The notes: generated from the letters alone by a model not told the origin. A stretch of DNA of 64,000 nucleotides from Solea solea (GCF_958295425.1 NC_081146.1:10896985-10960984); one strand, 5' to 3'. Positions 1 through 12,319 are shown, counted from the stretch's first letter. Translations and numbers: made by a program.

Positions 1-1150
1 TCATTACCCCATTCAGTGGTGGGATACACCAAAGAGGTGTCAGCTGTGTATAACTTGTAGTTGAAAGAAGTCACAGCCACAAGTGCTGAGGCTTCAATGC
101 GCACTGAGTTGGGAGACTTCACGGAGCCGTACATCTCAACTTGGGCAGGGAGAGATACAGTGACCCCTTCTCCAGCATTGAGAGTTTCTTCTTGCCTGAA
201 TTTTAAGGGCGGCACAGACACTGTCACTTTAGTATTGGCCTCAACAGCAGTGATATAGAGCCGATGGCTCGGGGTTTCATAATCTTTAATCCAATTCTGC
301 ATGAATGACAGGACAAACTCCCTGCCTACGAATTCAGTGGACGATGGACCTGACAGATGGAAGCAAAGAGACAGAAAAACACATGTCAACAAAAAGAGTT
401 CTCCTTAAGCAAAGCAGTCAGGAACAAAACGGTGTTTCACATCGAAGAAGACAATATGCCAAAAAACTAGGAAATGGATTATGTGCCAAGTTAAGCCAAG
501 GCAACGGAAGGAGTCAGACGAGCGAAACAACCTTGGCTGGAGACATATTTGATTATAGGAGCAGTGCAACAAAACAATATGACACTAAAGAGAAAGCAAC
601 TGAAAAATGGCTTAATTCAAGTCAAAAGCAGGCTTGAATGACTGACTGTAAAAAAGAAGCTTTCTTTCAATCTCCATTAAAAGAGCTTTAGACTGAGGAA
701 AATACTCTCAGAAGCACTCAATAAGTCACTTTTGCAGACAATATAATTGCATAATTGAAATATAATATCTGTGAAAATAACTCAGTCAGGGCCTAGGGGA
801 TTTGGATTACATCCCTGTGTCTGCAATTCATTATAATAGTTTAAATTTAATAGCAGGTGAAAATAAATCCCTAACAAAAACACATGTCTATCTAGTTTGT
901 GCCGCACTCTCAAATTCTTAACCTGTTTAACGACTTGGATTAATTTCCTCAAATTCAGCAATAACTTGGCTTTATCTCCTGATGGGGATTTCACTAGGTT
1001 TGAAGAAATATATTTAAATGCCTAAACTTAAAGCACACCTTGCACAGTGTGACAAAAAAAGAAAAAAATAGGCATATGACAAAATATATATAACATATAC
1101 TTACAGCTGAGTAAAGCTCCCAAAGCACAAAGCAGCAGCAGAGTACCCAT
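1..1150 (-). CDS. fcgbp: FCGBP-like gene A, 5' end only (partial at left edge)
   Basis: Two exons of a secreted IgGFc-binding-protein-like gene are visible. Exon 1 (1105-1150) starts [15 protein letters not shown], a signal peptide, and ends in phase 1 at a GTAAGT donor. Exon 2 begins at 349 after a CAG acceptor and stays open to the window edge, about 116 codons of the IgGFc_binding N-terminal domain. Exon 1 is 46 bp in both copies. Exon 2 matches gene B (33,109-33,457) with only scattered changes that cause no stops, and the intron is also alignable. This is therefore a recent tandem paralogue, apparently intact as far as seen. Its promoter differs from gene B: the TATA-like element (1265-1275) reads ATAAAAAAGG, and the 5' UTR donor used by B is replaced by ATTCAC. 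The VWD repeats expected downstream lie outside the window. Confidence 0.85.
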
Positions 1151-1264
1151 GGCTGAAAGACAAAATAAAAAAATCCGATTTTATTTGAGTTGTATAAATG
1201 CAACCCTTTGACCAGAAAGACCAAGTGAATCTTCTGAGAGCATGACGAATGTTTTTCGTGACAT

Positions 1265-1275
1265 CCTTTTTTATG
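1265..1275 (-). promoter_or_regulatory. degenerate TATA-like element of gene A
   Basis: On the minus strand this reads ACATAAAAAAGG where gene B has TGTATAAAAGG. The surrounding sequence, including a shared ACGAAAAACAT block just downstream, aligns with gene B's promoter. It may still act as a weak TATA box. Confidence 0.45.
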
Positions 1276-1724
1276 TTCTAATGGACAAAAACTAAGCCAA
1301 TCAAATACCGTGAAGCTGAGGAAATCCTATCAGTTTATAAAAAAAAAAAACATTCCTCTAAAACAAATTAAGGCAGAACCTGGTAATGACATGTAGGTCC
1401 TGCTGTAGGTTGACATAGGTGTGGTCCAGTACCAACCACGACTGCTTTGACGGTTCTTTAATCCAATATGTTGACAAAGCATCTTAAGTACTTATCAAAC
1501 TCAAATATTGAATTGGCATTTACTCATAGTCATGTTAAGCAAGCCTCTAGTTACTGTAAACCCATGTTGTGGGTTTAAATGAAGCCGTGCCCTAATCTTC
1601 TGTTGGATCATAATCCACATTAAACAGAAACGACCTTTTTGTTGGATACTTGTTCGAATGACAACGTGATGATGAAAAACAACAAATACCCTAAAAAGTT
1701 CACAAAGACATAACGTTAACTTAC

Positions 1725-1865
1725 CGGTCCAGTAGAAGCAGAGCCACCATCGATGTTCACTCTGGCCTTGGATCGCCCTGCATCAGCCTTTTTCTTGGCC
1801 GCAGCGTTCCCAAAAACCGTCTTCCGTTTGCGACCGACACCTGTTGTTGGCACTTTTTGTGCCAT
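1725..1865 (-). CDS. orphan first-exon-like ORF, 47 codons, basic
   Basis: From an ATG at 1865 the minus strand reads MAQKVPTTGVGRKRKTVFGN and on through a Lys/Arg/Ala-rich stretch for 47 codons, ending exactly in phase 0 at a strong donor (CCG|GTAAGT). The surrounding 1,780-2,030 is richer in CpG than its neighbours, as around a housekeeping promoter. I do not recognise the protein. No second exon is visible before gene A starts at 1150. Joining it to gene A's first acceptor would read the wrong frame. The equivalent stretch upstream of gene B lacks it. It may be the first exon of a gene continuing left of the window, an alternative promoter, or a dead relic. Confidence 0.35.
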
Positions 1866-2249
1866 AACGTTGCTGCAACTGTCTCGTTGGATTTAGAAAG
1901 ATAGCATAAACTCTGGCGTTGTTTTCTATGCATGCGCGAGTAGTGCACAAAGAGGGGTACGGGGAGGGGGCAGATGGCAGTTTGATTGATGCATCGCGAT
2001 CCAATTCATTTGTTCGGGCCGTTTAATATGATTGGATGTTGTTTTTACAGACCTGTCCGTTCCACAGGTGACTGACATTTTTCACTTTTGTGACAAAGCA
2101 TTAATTAATTGGGGTGTGAAGAGGATTTTAAGCAATACAGTAAAACATGCTCCAGGAAATGATCTCCCGCCCTACCTTTAAAGAGACAAAAAACAAGATT
2201 TAAAGGGTCAAGTTTTCCAGTGAAGCTAAATATATTACATTAGTGATTT

Positions 2250-2640
2250 CATTTTTAAATATGTACAATAATTAGTGACTGCTTGCAGATACTGTTGCTG
2301 TGAGGAGACGTAACCATTCAGGAATAAAAACCCATGACTTGGCTGAACTATGTAAGTGGAGATCATTAAGGTTTCCGCAGAGACCACACAATTTGCCCAA
2401 TGAGTACCAATGACAAACTTTGACTGTCACCAGGGTAACACCAATCTCCATCTCCACAAGATAGGAAGGGACACCCTCAGAGACAAAGGGAGGGACACAA
2501 ACTGTCCATTCACCTGTGAGACATGACAATGGCCATTGTCGCCATTCCGTCTTGTATGGTGACTGATAATCCACACAGGCCGAACCACAGCGCACTGGCC
2601 TCATCACACACACAGACATGAAACTGTAAGATAACTCAGC
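2250..2640 (-). pseudogene. decayed VWD exon of an FCGBP-like gene (copy 1)
   Basis: The minus strand retains GKLCGLCGNLNDLHLHSSAK, the CGLC core of a von Willebrand D domain's second half, plus a following SW. Upstream it reads a run resembling the LTGEW / VTV strand region. The expected Asp-rich loop and C8 domain do not follow in frame. A homologous, more decayed block sits upstream of gene B at 36,290-36,600. This is a relic of an FCGBP-like neighbour whose 3' end pointed at gene A. Confidence 0.7.
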
Positions 2641-3039
2641 TCTGCTTTAATGCTAATTAATGACACAAAATGAAGTTCATCTTCTTTTTCTTCTTGTTTA
2701 CTAAAAACTCTTTACTCTTGTTTTGATTCAAAACTTTGTGCTGTGCTAGAGTCTATGTCTCAGTCACTTTATTGTTCACGCAGGAAACTACTGCTATATT
2801 TAACTCAGGCTTTGCCTTTGATAATATAGTTTAATACTAAAGTATTTTACTTTAAACAAAATACCAGGACTGTACATCATGCAAATATTTCACAACAAGA
2901 GTTGAGAGGTCAGAGGGAAAAAACAGATGACAGCGCTAATCCAAAGACAACGAGCGCGCTTCACTGTCTTGATTTACAGTGCGTGTGCTTCGTGTGAGTT
3001 TTCTGGACCTCTAGTGGTTCAAGTGTGGCACCAGCACCA

Positions 3040-3200
3040 GCACGGAGAGTCTCTCATCCGTGTGTGTTAAGAGAATTGCAGGTCACACTTTTCCTTTGTT
3101 ACAGTTGCACATTTGGGAAACAGAAACTACTCTCAGAGTAGAACAGACACCAAGGACACACTGGCAGTACTCCTCACAACCTCCATGGTTCGCAGAAGAG
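3040..3200 (-). pseudogene. decayed TIL/VWC-like exon (copy 1)
   Basis: A cysteine-rich minus-strand reading (GGCEEYCQC and, after a gap, MCNCNKGKV) aligns with the better preserved copy at 37,560-37,760, where the TIL signature is clear. Stops and shifts break it here. It continues the decayed FCGBP-like gene of 2.2-4.2 kb. Confidence 0.5.
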
Positions 3201-3250
3201 GACAGCATAGCACACACACACACACACACACAGTGGGACACCGAGGTCCA

Positions 3251-3424
3251 TTACATTTTACATTACATGTTACATTACATGTTATCTAGCAGACGCTTTT
3301 ATCCAAAGCGACTTACAATGGAATTGAGTACAATCAGCCAGGGGTGGAATCGAACTTGCGACCATAATGTCTTTCGCACACAGGGTACTGGTCTTAACCA
3401 CTGAGCCACTCCACCCCAGGTCCA
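3251..3424. repeat. tRNA-derived SINE-like insertion with 7-bp target duplication
   Basis: The insert carries the teleost-common core around 'agcagacgcttttatccaa', and GGAATCGAAC, which fits an inverted pol III B box (tRNA-type promoter). It is flanked by AGGTCCA at 3244-3250 and 3418-3424. The duplicated copy of this locus at about 38,484 has the uninterrupted site (ccaaggtctacactg), a natural empty site. Confidence 0.7.
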
Positions 3425-3859
3425 CACTGCTTATAGTTGCTATTCCTAGGACATGACACCTACGGGGAGAGTATTATTACAACTTACTGGTGTCACATGG
3501 AATCTTTTGTAGTGCTACATTTTCAATTTCTACTATTTATTTTCAACAAGGATTGCAGTTGCCTATCAAAATGTAACCTGTATTAATATGGAGAACAGGT
3601 GCATAAAGCAGAGAATAAAGTGAACATGCCTCACAATAGTTACTCAATTACATATGTCCACTTCTCTGTGAGCTTAACTCCACCAACTTCTATCCACTGA
3701 CTTAAAAAATCTGTAAAGTACCTACAGACACAAACTATTTCATGGTTTCATTTATGTGTTGATCACAGTCACATGTGTTACTGAATCAAATACAGCAGTA
3801 GCTAAATTACTTAGTCCATAAATTATATCATATCCCAAAAAGAAAAAGAAAAAAAGAAA

Positions 3860-4180
3860 TGGATTCAACCATATTCTGTACTCACCATAGAAGATACTGC
3901 TCCTCCACTGTCTGGCCAGCAGCTGAGCTACTGATCTTTGAAAGATTGGCAATCTTTGGAGCTTTGGAGTCGACACTGAAACACGATACCACAAAAACCA
4001 CTGCCTTGAAGAGACAGGACAATGCTTTAGTCCAGATGAACAGGTCTCTGCTCTTTCAGTCCTCCAGCTGTGGACAAGCTCTTCAGTCAAGATCATCTGG
4101 TCATCATGACAGTCATTGTTTGCATTGCCACACAGAGATAGAAGAGTCATAACTACTAAATAAAGTCCATTAACCTTTTC
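3860..4180 (-). pseudogene. decayed VWD-C8 exon of an FCGBP-like gene (copy 1)
   Basis: The minus strand reads LLSLCGNANNDCHDDQM, a VWD core with its Asp-rich loop, then a shortened C8 region ending QLLARQWRSSIFYG, the usual C8 tail before a donor. Most of C8 is deleted. The open frame (3752-4567) extends through unrelated LINE sequence and is not a gene. The order VWD-b, C8, TIL/VWC, VWD going 5' to 3' on the minus strand matches a normal FCGBP repeat. Confidence 0.65.
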
Positions 4181-4184
4181 GTGC

Positions 4185-4310
4185 TTCGTTCCACGCTGGT
4201 GGAATGACCTACCTCGTGCTACCAGAACAGGGGCGTCCCTGTCTATCTTCAAGAAGCTCTTGAAGACCCAGCTCTTCCAAGAGCATCTTCTGTCTTTGGT
4301 GTGGGAGCAT
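4185..4310 (+). mobile_element. fragment of a non-LTR retrotransposon ORF2 C-terminus
   Basis: A plus-strand frame reads WNDLPRATRTGASLSIFKK then LLKTQLFQEHL, the conserved C-terminal tail found after the reverse transcriptase in CR1/L2/Rex-type LINEs. Only this 3' end is present. It lies inside the decayed FCGBP-like block and inflates the antisense ORF there. Confidence 0.6.
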
Positions 4311-6159
4311 GGTTTCTGCAAAGAAACAGACTGGTCAATCACAGAGCAAATCAAAATAAAGGCGTCCATTTCAGCACCAAGGACAGCAATAGGTTTCACT
4401 GGTGTGCTTTTAAATCCTACACTCAGCAACAACAAGCTTCCCAGCTCTTGAGCTCTGCAGGATAGGATTCTCATCTCCTCAGGAGTATTTCCTTCTCTCA
4501 GCTGTGAGGTGCTCCATGCAGCATCTTTGCTCAGCAGAAAAACAGCAGGATACAAGATGATAATCACAGCAGCAGAGAAGAGAGAGGGAGTGCAATGTTT
4601 TGAAAATAGCAGTAAATAATACTCTCATACTCTCTAATACAGTACTCTTCAAAAGTCTTAGGGCAGCAGCAGATGTGATGTTTTTATGTCTTACTTCTGT
4701 GATTATTGACATTTGGATTGAATGAGGTGACTGAATGTTGGTCTTATAGCTGATCAAGCTGTCAATACGTTTAACCCATACATGTCTGGATTAAATCTAT
4801 AGCAGACAATTGTTGAATACTATTTTCAAACATGAAATAGTTGGACATGTTTATTTTTTACCAATAATATTATTTATGGTTCCAATACAGTTTTAATAGA
4901 GCCAGAGTTGTTATATACGCGATATACAACATGTAGAAGCTGTTTTTTTATCTTTTGAAAATATTGTTTTGAAAACTGCATACATGACTCCCGTCTTTTG
5001 GAAGTGTTCCAATAAAGTGATTGAGAAATACTTATACCATAGCATTGCTAAGACAACAAATCTAACGTTGACTTTTGCACGGTAATGCAGAGATTCCATT
5101 CGCAAACATCAGTGGACTATAGACTTCACCTTACGCCAACCTGTCACGATCACGCTTGAGCCGTCAGCTTCCCAGTTCTCTCTCAGCCGCGAAGTCTGCT
5201 TTGTTTTAGAGAAACAACATTAATATCTTTGATACAAGTTCATTTCAAATATTCTATTGAAGTCACTTTGATGTAAACCTGTCAGAGATCAGAAATACAT
5301 ACACTTATACTGCACCTTACCAAGTTTCCTTTTTTCAGTGCAGACTATCAGCAGAGCATGAACTGTATGTGACACTCTTCAAAAATCCTTCGAAAGAGGA
5401 AAGAGCGAGCAAGAATTGGAAGAATTGCATTTCTCTGGAGCTAAGCAGTCTGCTGGGTTGCACTTGAAGAAGGAGGTGACCAGCTGTGATCAGGACAGGA
5501 GGTTTAGGTCGGCTCAGTTAGTATTTAGTAAAAACAATTAGAGGGGGGCCCTCTGGTGGCCACAATAATAAAAAAAACAAAGCAGGCACAATGGTGCAGC
5601 CATAGGGGGTGAGGTGGGGTCAATGAGTACTCTTGCCAAAACTGACAGGGTGTGGATGAGACTGCTACTTTAGTGTCAAGTAAAACAAACAAGAGGGTTC
5701 CGCTAATCTGTCTGTACATTGTTTTTGGTTGCGCTATTGCCCTGAGTTTCTTGCCAATAATTCTGGACATTTTCATTTCCACAGAAACGTGAGTGTGCAC
5801 GCTGAAAATGCACCACTGTGTGTCTAATGTGTGCAGTGCAGTCAGCCGCCTCTTGCAGCTGCAGAGAGAAAATTAAAGCCTGCATTTGCAGCTTCCTCAC
5901 TGACACTGGAATCGGCCGAGCTCACGACAGCAAGAATATCTGACACTGAACAGCACAGAGTGAGGAGTAAAATCAAGTGTAATGTGCATATTTCTTTCCT
6001 CCAACAGCTGCACAATGCAGCATAAATCATTCACACTCTCACTGCATGTGTAACTGAACCTTCTGCAGTGTCAGCAGGAGCAGCATAGTGCAGCATAGTA
6101 CAAGGCTGTTTTCACTTGTAATGGCAGGGACAAACACACAGTGATGCATTTAAATCCAA
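4311..6159. other. intergenic, no gene recognised
   Basis: AT-rich sequence with only short ORFs lacking recognisable domains or paired splice signals. It separates the decayed FCGBP-like exons from the FXYD-like gene's 3' end. Confidence 0.5.
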
Positions 6160-6181
6160 TGTTCAAGATTTTCAAACATGA

Positions 6182-6187
6182 TTTATT
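6182..6187 (-). terminator. poly(A) signal AATAAA of the FXYD-like gene
   Basis: AATAAA on the minus strand, about 250 bp after an acceptor (CTTTCCACAG, ending near 6433) that would start a final non-coding exon. It is the best 3' end for the FXYD-like transcript, whose stop codon lies in the previous exon. Confidence 0.5.
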
Positions 6188-6549
6188 GTCTTTGCTTCAG
6201 TCACACAAATACGAATGATAATCACACCATTGCTAGTCTAAAATAACGTTGCTACATGTAACTAGTAACACTTACAGGTGATACAAAGAAAATCACTAAA
6301 AAGAAAAAAACACTTTCATTGTTTCATAGCAACATTTGTAAAAATGATGAAAGCTTCATGTGTTCATGGAAAGATTGTCCTCAGCTGTGTTCGTGGTATT
6401 TGCTGCCATCTAGTGGCATCAGCCAGTGACGCTGTGGAAAGCAGATAAAAGGTAAGTTTTGATAAATGTTCGCTAAACTTTACTTCCTCCAGTCACAGAT
6501 GTTTGTAATAAACTTACCGAATGTTCACTGTTTGTTGCCTATGTGTCCA

Positions 6550-9500
6550 CTAGGCTGCAGAAAGAGTACGGATATATTTTTTGTGGAAAACATTTAACAT
6601 TTGTAATATAGTTAACATGGAGGAAAGGAAGATATTTACCCCTTTGAACTCCATGTTCTGCTTGGGGTTTCCTGGAATTAAAACAAAATAAAAATATATA
6701 TTTTTTTATATAATAATTTGACAAAAATTTAACACATTTGTTTTGATCCATGTTACTTCTGATCAACTCACCGCGACTTGTTACAGGAACATTTCCGGCC
6801 TAATTTAAGGAGTGGGGGGAAAAAAAGAACAATTAATGCCAGCCAACCTAATGTTAACAGCATACTTCATCAGGATTATTCAACTCTAAAAGAAGAGATT
6901 GTTCCAAGCTTTGATTCTGTACCTGAATACAGACTTGAGCTTGTGCAATTATGCCTAACAGAGCAACAATTCTCTGGAGGCGTTATAAGCTCTCAGTGTA
7001 CTTGACACAATATTAATATAAATACAGTACTGTGTAAAAGTCTTAGGGGTTTATAGTTATTTGTAAGTCAAATTCTGTGTTTGAATTGGAATGAAGTGAC
7101 TGGAAGTCGGTCTTATATACACCAGCAAGCTGTCAATGAATGAAACCTATACAAAATGTGTGTCATTTTAAAAACGTATACATTTTTCCGTAACACTTTA
7201 GATTAGGGAACACATATTCACTATTAACTAGGTGCTCACTAACATGCATAAATAGCACACTAGCCCTTTATTAGTCATTATTAAGCACGTATGAATACCT
7301 AATTCTACATAATTTTATTCTACCTCTATTGCTACATGAATTAAGATTTTTCCTGATTAAGGTGTTAATACGTTAATTATATGCAAGTAGTTGACAAATG
7401 AATATAAATAATCTATTGGTGACTAGTACTCTTTATGCATGAAAAATGTAATCACAGCGAAATCCAGGTTGTTAAAAGTACACATATTGTATGTACACGT
7501 GCCAGAGTGGAGGAGCCATTTTCAAGATGGCCAGCAGGTGTCACCATTGTGCTTTGGCTTACTCGTCAGAGCAGTAGAAAGTTTTGCATGGCGTTGTTAG
7601 AAGAGCACAGACAGACACCACGCCTGCCATGTAAACTCACTGTTGCACTGGACAAGCATGCATGCATGTATTGATTATTGATTTTATTGTTGAAGATAAC
7701 GAACAATGAGCTTTTTTCAGCTAGAAACATTAGTTTGACTTGTAATTTGACAGTCACTGATACTAGTCTGATGTCGTGTCACAGCAAAGCCTCAATTACT
7801 TTACTCAACTATGCAGCTTTTCAGCAGTTAAAGGTTTAAACTCTGCCTCAGTACATTATGTTGAGTCATTTTATTTAGACTTCAAAAAGGTCCAGTGTGT
7901 AAAATGTTGTTTTTCAGTACTCTTGAGCCTTGAAGCTTTTACATTTATATCAGTAGCCAGGTCAGCTACCAGTTTGGCCCACCATGTTTATACAACAGCC
8001 CACACACGGACAAACTAAACATCTTTTGAGTTTTAATTCTAACTGAAAACTACATAGTTTCTTCAACACGCTTGGAACGGAGAGGTGAGGTGAAGGGTAT
8101 TCAGCAGCAACTTGTAACTTCACCAATAAATGTTGCTACATTTTACACAATGTCATTTTTTAACTGACTAACTTTCGAACTTTTGACTAATTTAACACAT
8201 TTTGCCAATGAAGCTGCAGCAAAGAGGCAGCTGTGCTGAACACTTTCACAGAAATCTAATGTGGGCACTCGACTCCAGACTGAACTACTGACCTTCATGC
8301 TCTGAAGACTAAGAATAAAGCAGTGGGCATCGTGAAAGGTGACACCGCTTCACTTCACCCACTTTGAAATGGGGAAAACAGAATCCTTTAAAACCATTCT
8401 TATATGTAGTTCTACACATAATATGTTTTAAATAGCATAACATTGACATTTAGGGTTTCATCTATGCAACTTCTGTTCAAAAGTAGTATTTATATTTAAT
8501 GTCTCTCAAGTAAACGTAAGGTACGAAATGTATGAACAGTGAAAAAAAAGTTTTAGTCTAGTAAACAAGTAAGCAAAGATGAAAACTGTAGCGTCTTTAG
8601 TCGTTAGAGCAAAGATACTGCCTTTGAAAGTCAGTTTATCAGTTATTTTCACACGCTCATCAGCTGCTCATTATATTATTGTGCCTGCCGCTATTTAAGG
8701 TGGCATGTTCTATACACGGGGCACAGCTCTTCAAAGTGTTAAGTGTGGACTCCACAGTCATCCTAACAAACGGGAGCAGACGAGTGTGTGGATCTCAGTG
8801 AATTATTTATTGGCTGGTTTTGGTTTTCATGGCTTCCACTACGTGCTGGCAGTGCGCAAGAAAGAATCTTTGAGGCAAACTGTGAGTGAGAAAGGTGATA
8901 ACGTGGCCTATATAAAGGGCTGCTGTGATGCTGGGATTGTGCAAGAGGCATACGTGACCCTCCCCTCCCCTCCCCTCCCTGCAGACTTGAGAGAAACAGA
9001 AGCCTGCTTGTTTGGAGAAGGGTGTACATTTGAGGGTGGGTGGCTTGCACGTACAGAAATCACAGTTTGGTGACAGTGACTCTTGACATTACACATCTGC
9101 TATATCTGCTGTACAGTGGGTGGAGAAGCACTTACTGACTATGAGGACAATACCCAAGATGAACAGGACCACTGCGAAAACCAGGCCACCGATTCTCAGC
9201 GATTCATAATCTGTAATGAGATAAAGGTACTTTGTATTGATGCACAGCAGCATGTGGAAACCTTTCATTACACAAAATACCATGAATTCTACAGACGTCC
9301 GAGGCCTTTTGTGTGGCATTTAATCACATTTTGATTCAAGGACAGCTTTTGCAGATAGATTTTTGCCCGCCCTCTAATGGTCATGTTGGAGAACCACAGA
9401 TACCAAACTGTAAACACTGTGATAAAGTTTATCTTTGTAGTTGTGTCTTCCTGTGAGGCAGGAAGAAATGGTGCAAGACGGACAAAAAAATCAAAAGCAG

Positions 9501-12308
9501 GCAGAGGTTGGTGTGGGGCAGCATTTTCATTTGCAGAGAGCAAAAGAAAAAATTAAGGCAAGTCCACAAGAAATCTAAACGTAATTTTGAATAACAAAAG
9601 ATTGTTTTTCTCTCTTATCACTGTTGTGACTGGAGGTATCAACAGGGATAAGGCTGCAGCCTGAGAGAATAAAGGTACACACATCTTCCCAGGAAATGGA
9701 GCAAAATAGACAAGTCAGTGTAAAATAAACACAATTTAGTGAAAAGGAAATGAATAGTTTGTGTATACATATAAACAAAAATATAATCGTATGTCGTGAC
9801 TCCCTTCAGATACAGTATATTTAGGGAACTCCCAAATGGTCTCCAAGCTGGGAACAACAGCTTTGGTTTTCCTTCTTTTACCAGAACATGTATAGTAGTG
9901 AAAAAAAAACACATCAAAGTTGATGTCACGTCCTGTCGTACAAGTCAGCGCCTTGGACGGAGTGAAAATATGAGCTTAAGCAGAGTGGACAGGACTGTGA
10001 GCATGTGCAGACTAATAAAGAAGCTTGGCCTCAGGGTGTAAGTTTTCCACTACTTCTTAAAAAAAAAGTGCAAAAAATGCAGACTCATCTTGACCTCCCA
10101 GATGTTTCCTGTGTAGAGAGACAGCCGTTAAATGACCATGTTCATCGGCTTAACACTTACCATAATGAAAAGCACTGTCGTAGTCTGGTAGGAGAAAAAA
10201 AAGAGAGATAGAGGCAGATTTATCCACTGACACACTTCAGAGAGCACTTACGATATAAGTGCTATTCAGCATTTTTAGGCTCTCAGTCAGTCTTCTGTTC
10301 ATTAGCCAGTTTGGTGCCAGTGCCAATTCATATGCCCACTAAATTATCTTAATTTGACTTTCCAAGGTTCCATTCAAAGAATACCCACCTCTGTCGTGAT
10401 CTGCTGCTGAAGCTGCAAAAAAAATAAAGACAAATCATTAGTCTGGAAAAAGATATTCACATCGGTGTGTAACTGCATGTCAGCAACTGGTAAAACTGAT
10501 GCCACACAGCAGAGAATGTGAACACTTCATTCACCCCATTTTTACATTTTGGGGTATTTTGTCATTTTCATCACCCTTTTTATTCTGCCTTTTTAAAACA
10601 GAATCCTTTTTTCCTCTTTGACTCATTCATTATTTATTTGACATTTTTACTGAATTTCTTTTTTTCTGCGACATTTTTAGGACTCTAATTTCTTCGTATT
10701 TCACTTTTTATTGATTGTAATTTTTTTTACCTTTGTATTGATTTCTTACTATTCTGTCTGTGTTGTTTTGAAATCTTCCTTTATGCATGAAGTGGCCATA
10801 AATAAAACCAAACTCCCTCCTTGTATCTTAGTAAAACTGTACAAGCATAATTACAGGTTTTAAATAATGCAACGATCTCAGTCAGTCAGTGAGCACATAA
10901 ATGAATCTTACACTTTCTTCAACATTGTTTACAGATTCTGATCTACTTCCATCTGTGTTCTGTCAGTGGTCTGAGAAACAACAGACCCCTCACTTCTCTG
11001 CTCTTCAAAAACTTGCTTGACAGTTTACTGAACTGGGTAATTATCTAAATCATAATTATTTACAAAAACAACCAGAACAATTAAGTTGACATAATGAAGA
11101 CAGTGACAGAAATAAAATAAAGCTAGAGAGTGGAAAAGATGTAACCTTGGAGTTGCAACATCTCACACTGTTATTCGCACTTTAACACATTCAACTGTGA
11201 CTGTGATCAGCATTTTAAAATGTCAGTATATAAAAAGAAAACCTGAACAACAATTGATCAACTGAAGCACAGCACAGTAAAGGAATAAGCTATTCAACAG
11301 GCTTCAGAAATGTTTCTGACACAAAGTAAAGGACTTGTTTTTTTAATAGAATTTTTCATGAATTGTTGGTTCAAAAATTGATCTTAATAATATTTTATGA
11401 ACTGTCTTTCAATCCTTTTAAGTGCTCGAGTTCACTATGATATTATTGTCAGAGGGTAAATACGGGAAAATGACCCAAAACAACTGACACAAGCCTGAAG
11501 AAATAAATATGGATGAACTGAAGTGATACTTAGTATCAGCATCAGTCCTATACTGGTCAAAAATCATTGGATCGGATATTGTAAAGATGAAAATGTAAAA
11601 TCCAATACAAAAAATCCTATATATCACATGCTTCTCTATGCAAAAATATTATAGGAATTATATGTTTGAAATTGCTTGAAATGAAAGTGGTGAGGTGTAA
11701 AATGAATGTATCGGACTGAGGTTGTGCTACTGGTATCAGTATAGGACATGAAAAAGTGACTTTGAGCCGTCTCTAGAAAGGCGGTCGGAAAACCTGCTTA
11801 ACATCAAGCTCAACTGATGACGTGCAGCACACACAGAGGAATGAACCCAAGAGCAAGAAACATTAACAATGGAAAAACCTGGAAGATGTCTGAATAAATT
11901 ATGATTCTAACTGCACTGAAAAAGAAACATTTACACTACTCTGACACGGACCTTTCCCAAAGCAAAACAACAACACTGAGTGGAAAATATCAAATGTATA
12001 TTTAGCCAAAATGAATGCCACTCTGAAGTGTGAAACACACACAAAAAAAGAAATGAGGCTCTCTAGAGGCCATGCAATGCTGGTGACCACACCAATGCAG
12101 GAAACTTACCGGACATTACCCTACCAAATGCTGACCCTGTCACACAGACACATTAGCTGGTTTATATGATGGAAGGACATTTACGTAATATATGGGGGGG
12201 GGGGGCAGCTTGAAATGTGCACATTCACAAGAGCATGTAATGAGAGGGAAGCTCACCCAGTGCTGGAGAAAACCAGGAGATGAATGCCACCAACAACACG
12301 AGATCCAT
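6550..12308 (-). CDS. fxyd6: FXYD-family regulator of Na+/K+-ATPase (FXYD6-like), 7 coding exons
   Basis: Exons, 5' to 3': 12,257-12,308 (signal peptide MDLVLLVAFISWFSPAL), 10,389-10,412, 10,161-10,184 (ends FHY), 9,136-9,210 (DYESLRIGGLVFAVVLF and the membrane helix), 6,772-6,799 (SRKCSCNKS), 6,640-6,671 (KPQAEHGVQR), 6,518-6,554 (Ala, then TAG at 6,552-6,550). Each has GT and AG borders, and phases 1,1,1,1,2,1 join without a break into about 79 residues. The FXYD signature is present as FHYD and is followed by the family's LRIGGL membrane segment and Cys/basic cytoplasmic motif. FXYD proteins are small type I membrane subunits that tune pump affinity. FHYDY plus LRIGGLVFAVVLF is closest to FXYD6, but fish have lineage-specific members, so the paralogue is uncertain. 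The C-terminal tail is shorter than mammalian FXYD6. A 3' UTR exon seems to follow at about 6,160-6,432. Confidence 0.85.
7880..8160. repeat. MITE-like dispersed repeat, copy 1
   Basis: Starts at ggtccagtgtgtaaaatg and contains blocks (catcttttgagttttaat, ctgaaaactacatag, ggtattcagcagcaac) that recur in order at 15,390-15,560. Terminal 'ggtccagtgtgtaa' motifs mark a short non-autonomous element common in fish. It lies in an intron of the FXYD-like gene. Confidence 0.55.
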
Positions 12309-12319
12309 TGTACCTGCTG

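Noticed and set aside
1757..2004. Two overlapping minus ORFs of 63 and 73 codons
   Set aside because: Wrong frames relative to the exon-like ORF 1,725-1,865, which has the better start and donor.
3251..3424. Possible tRNA gene
   Set aside because: The B-box-like sequence sits in a SINE with target duplications; no full cloverleaf.
3752..4567. 271-codon minus-strand ORF
   Set aside because: Patchwork of decayed VWD/C8 sequence, antisense of a LINE tail and unrelated DNA; no single domain and no splice logic as a gene.
8705..9073. 122-codon plus ORF
   Set aside because: No domain and no splice context; lies in an intron of the FXYD-like gene.
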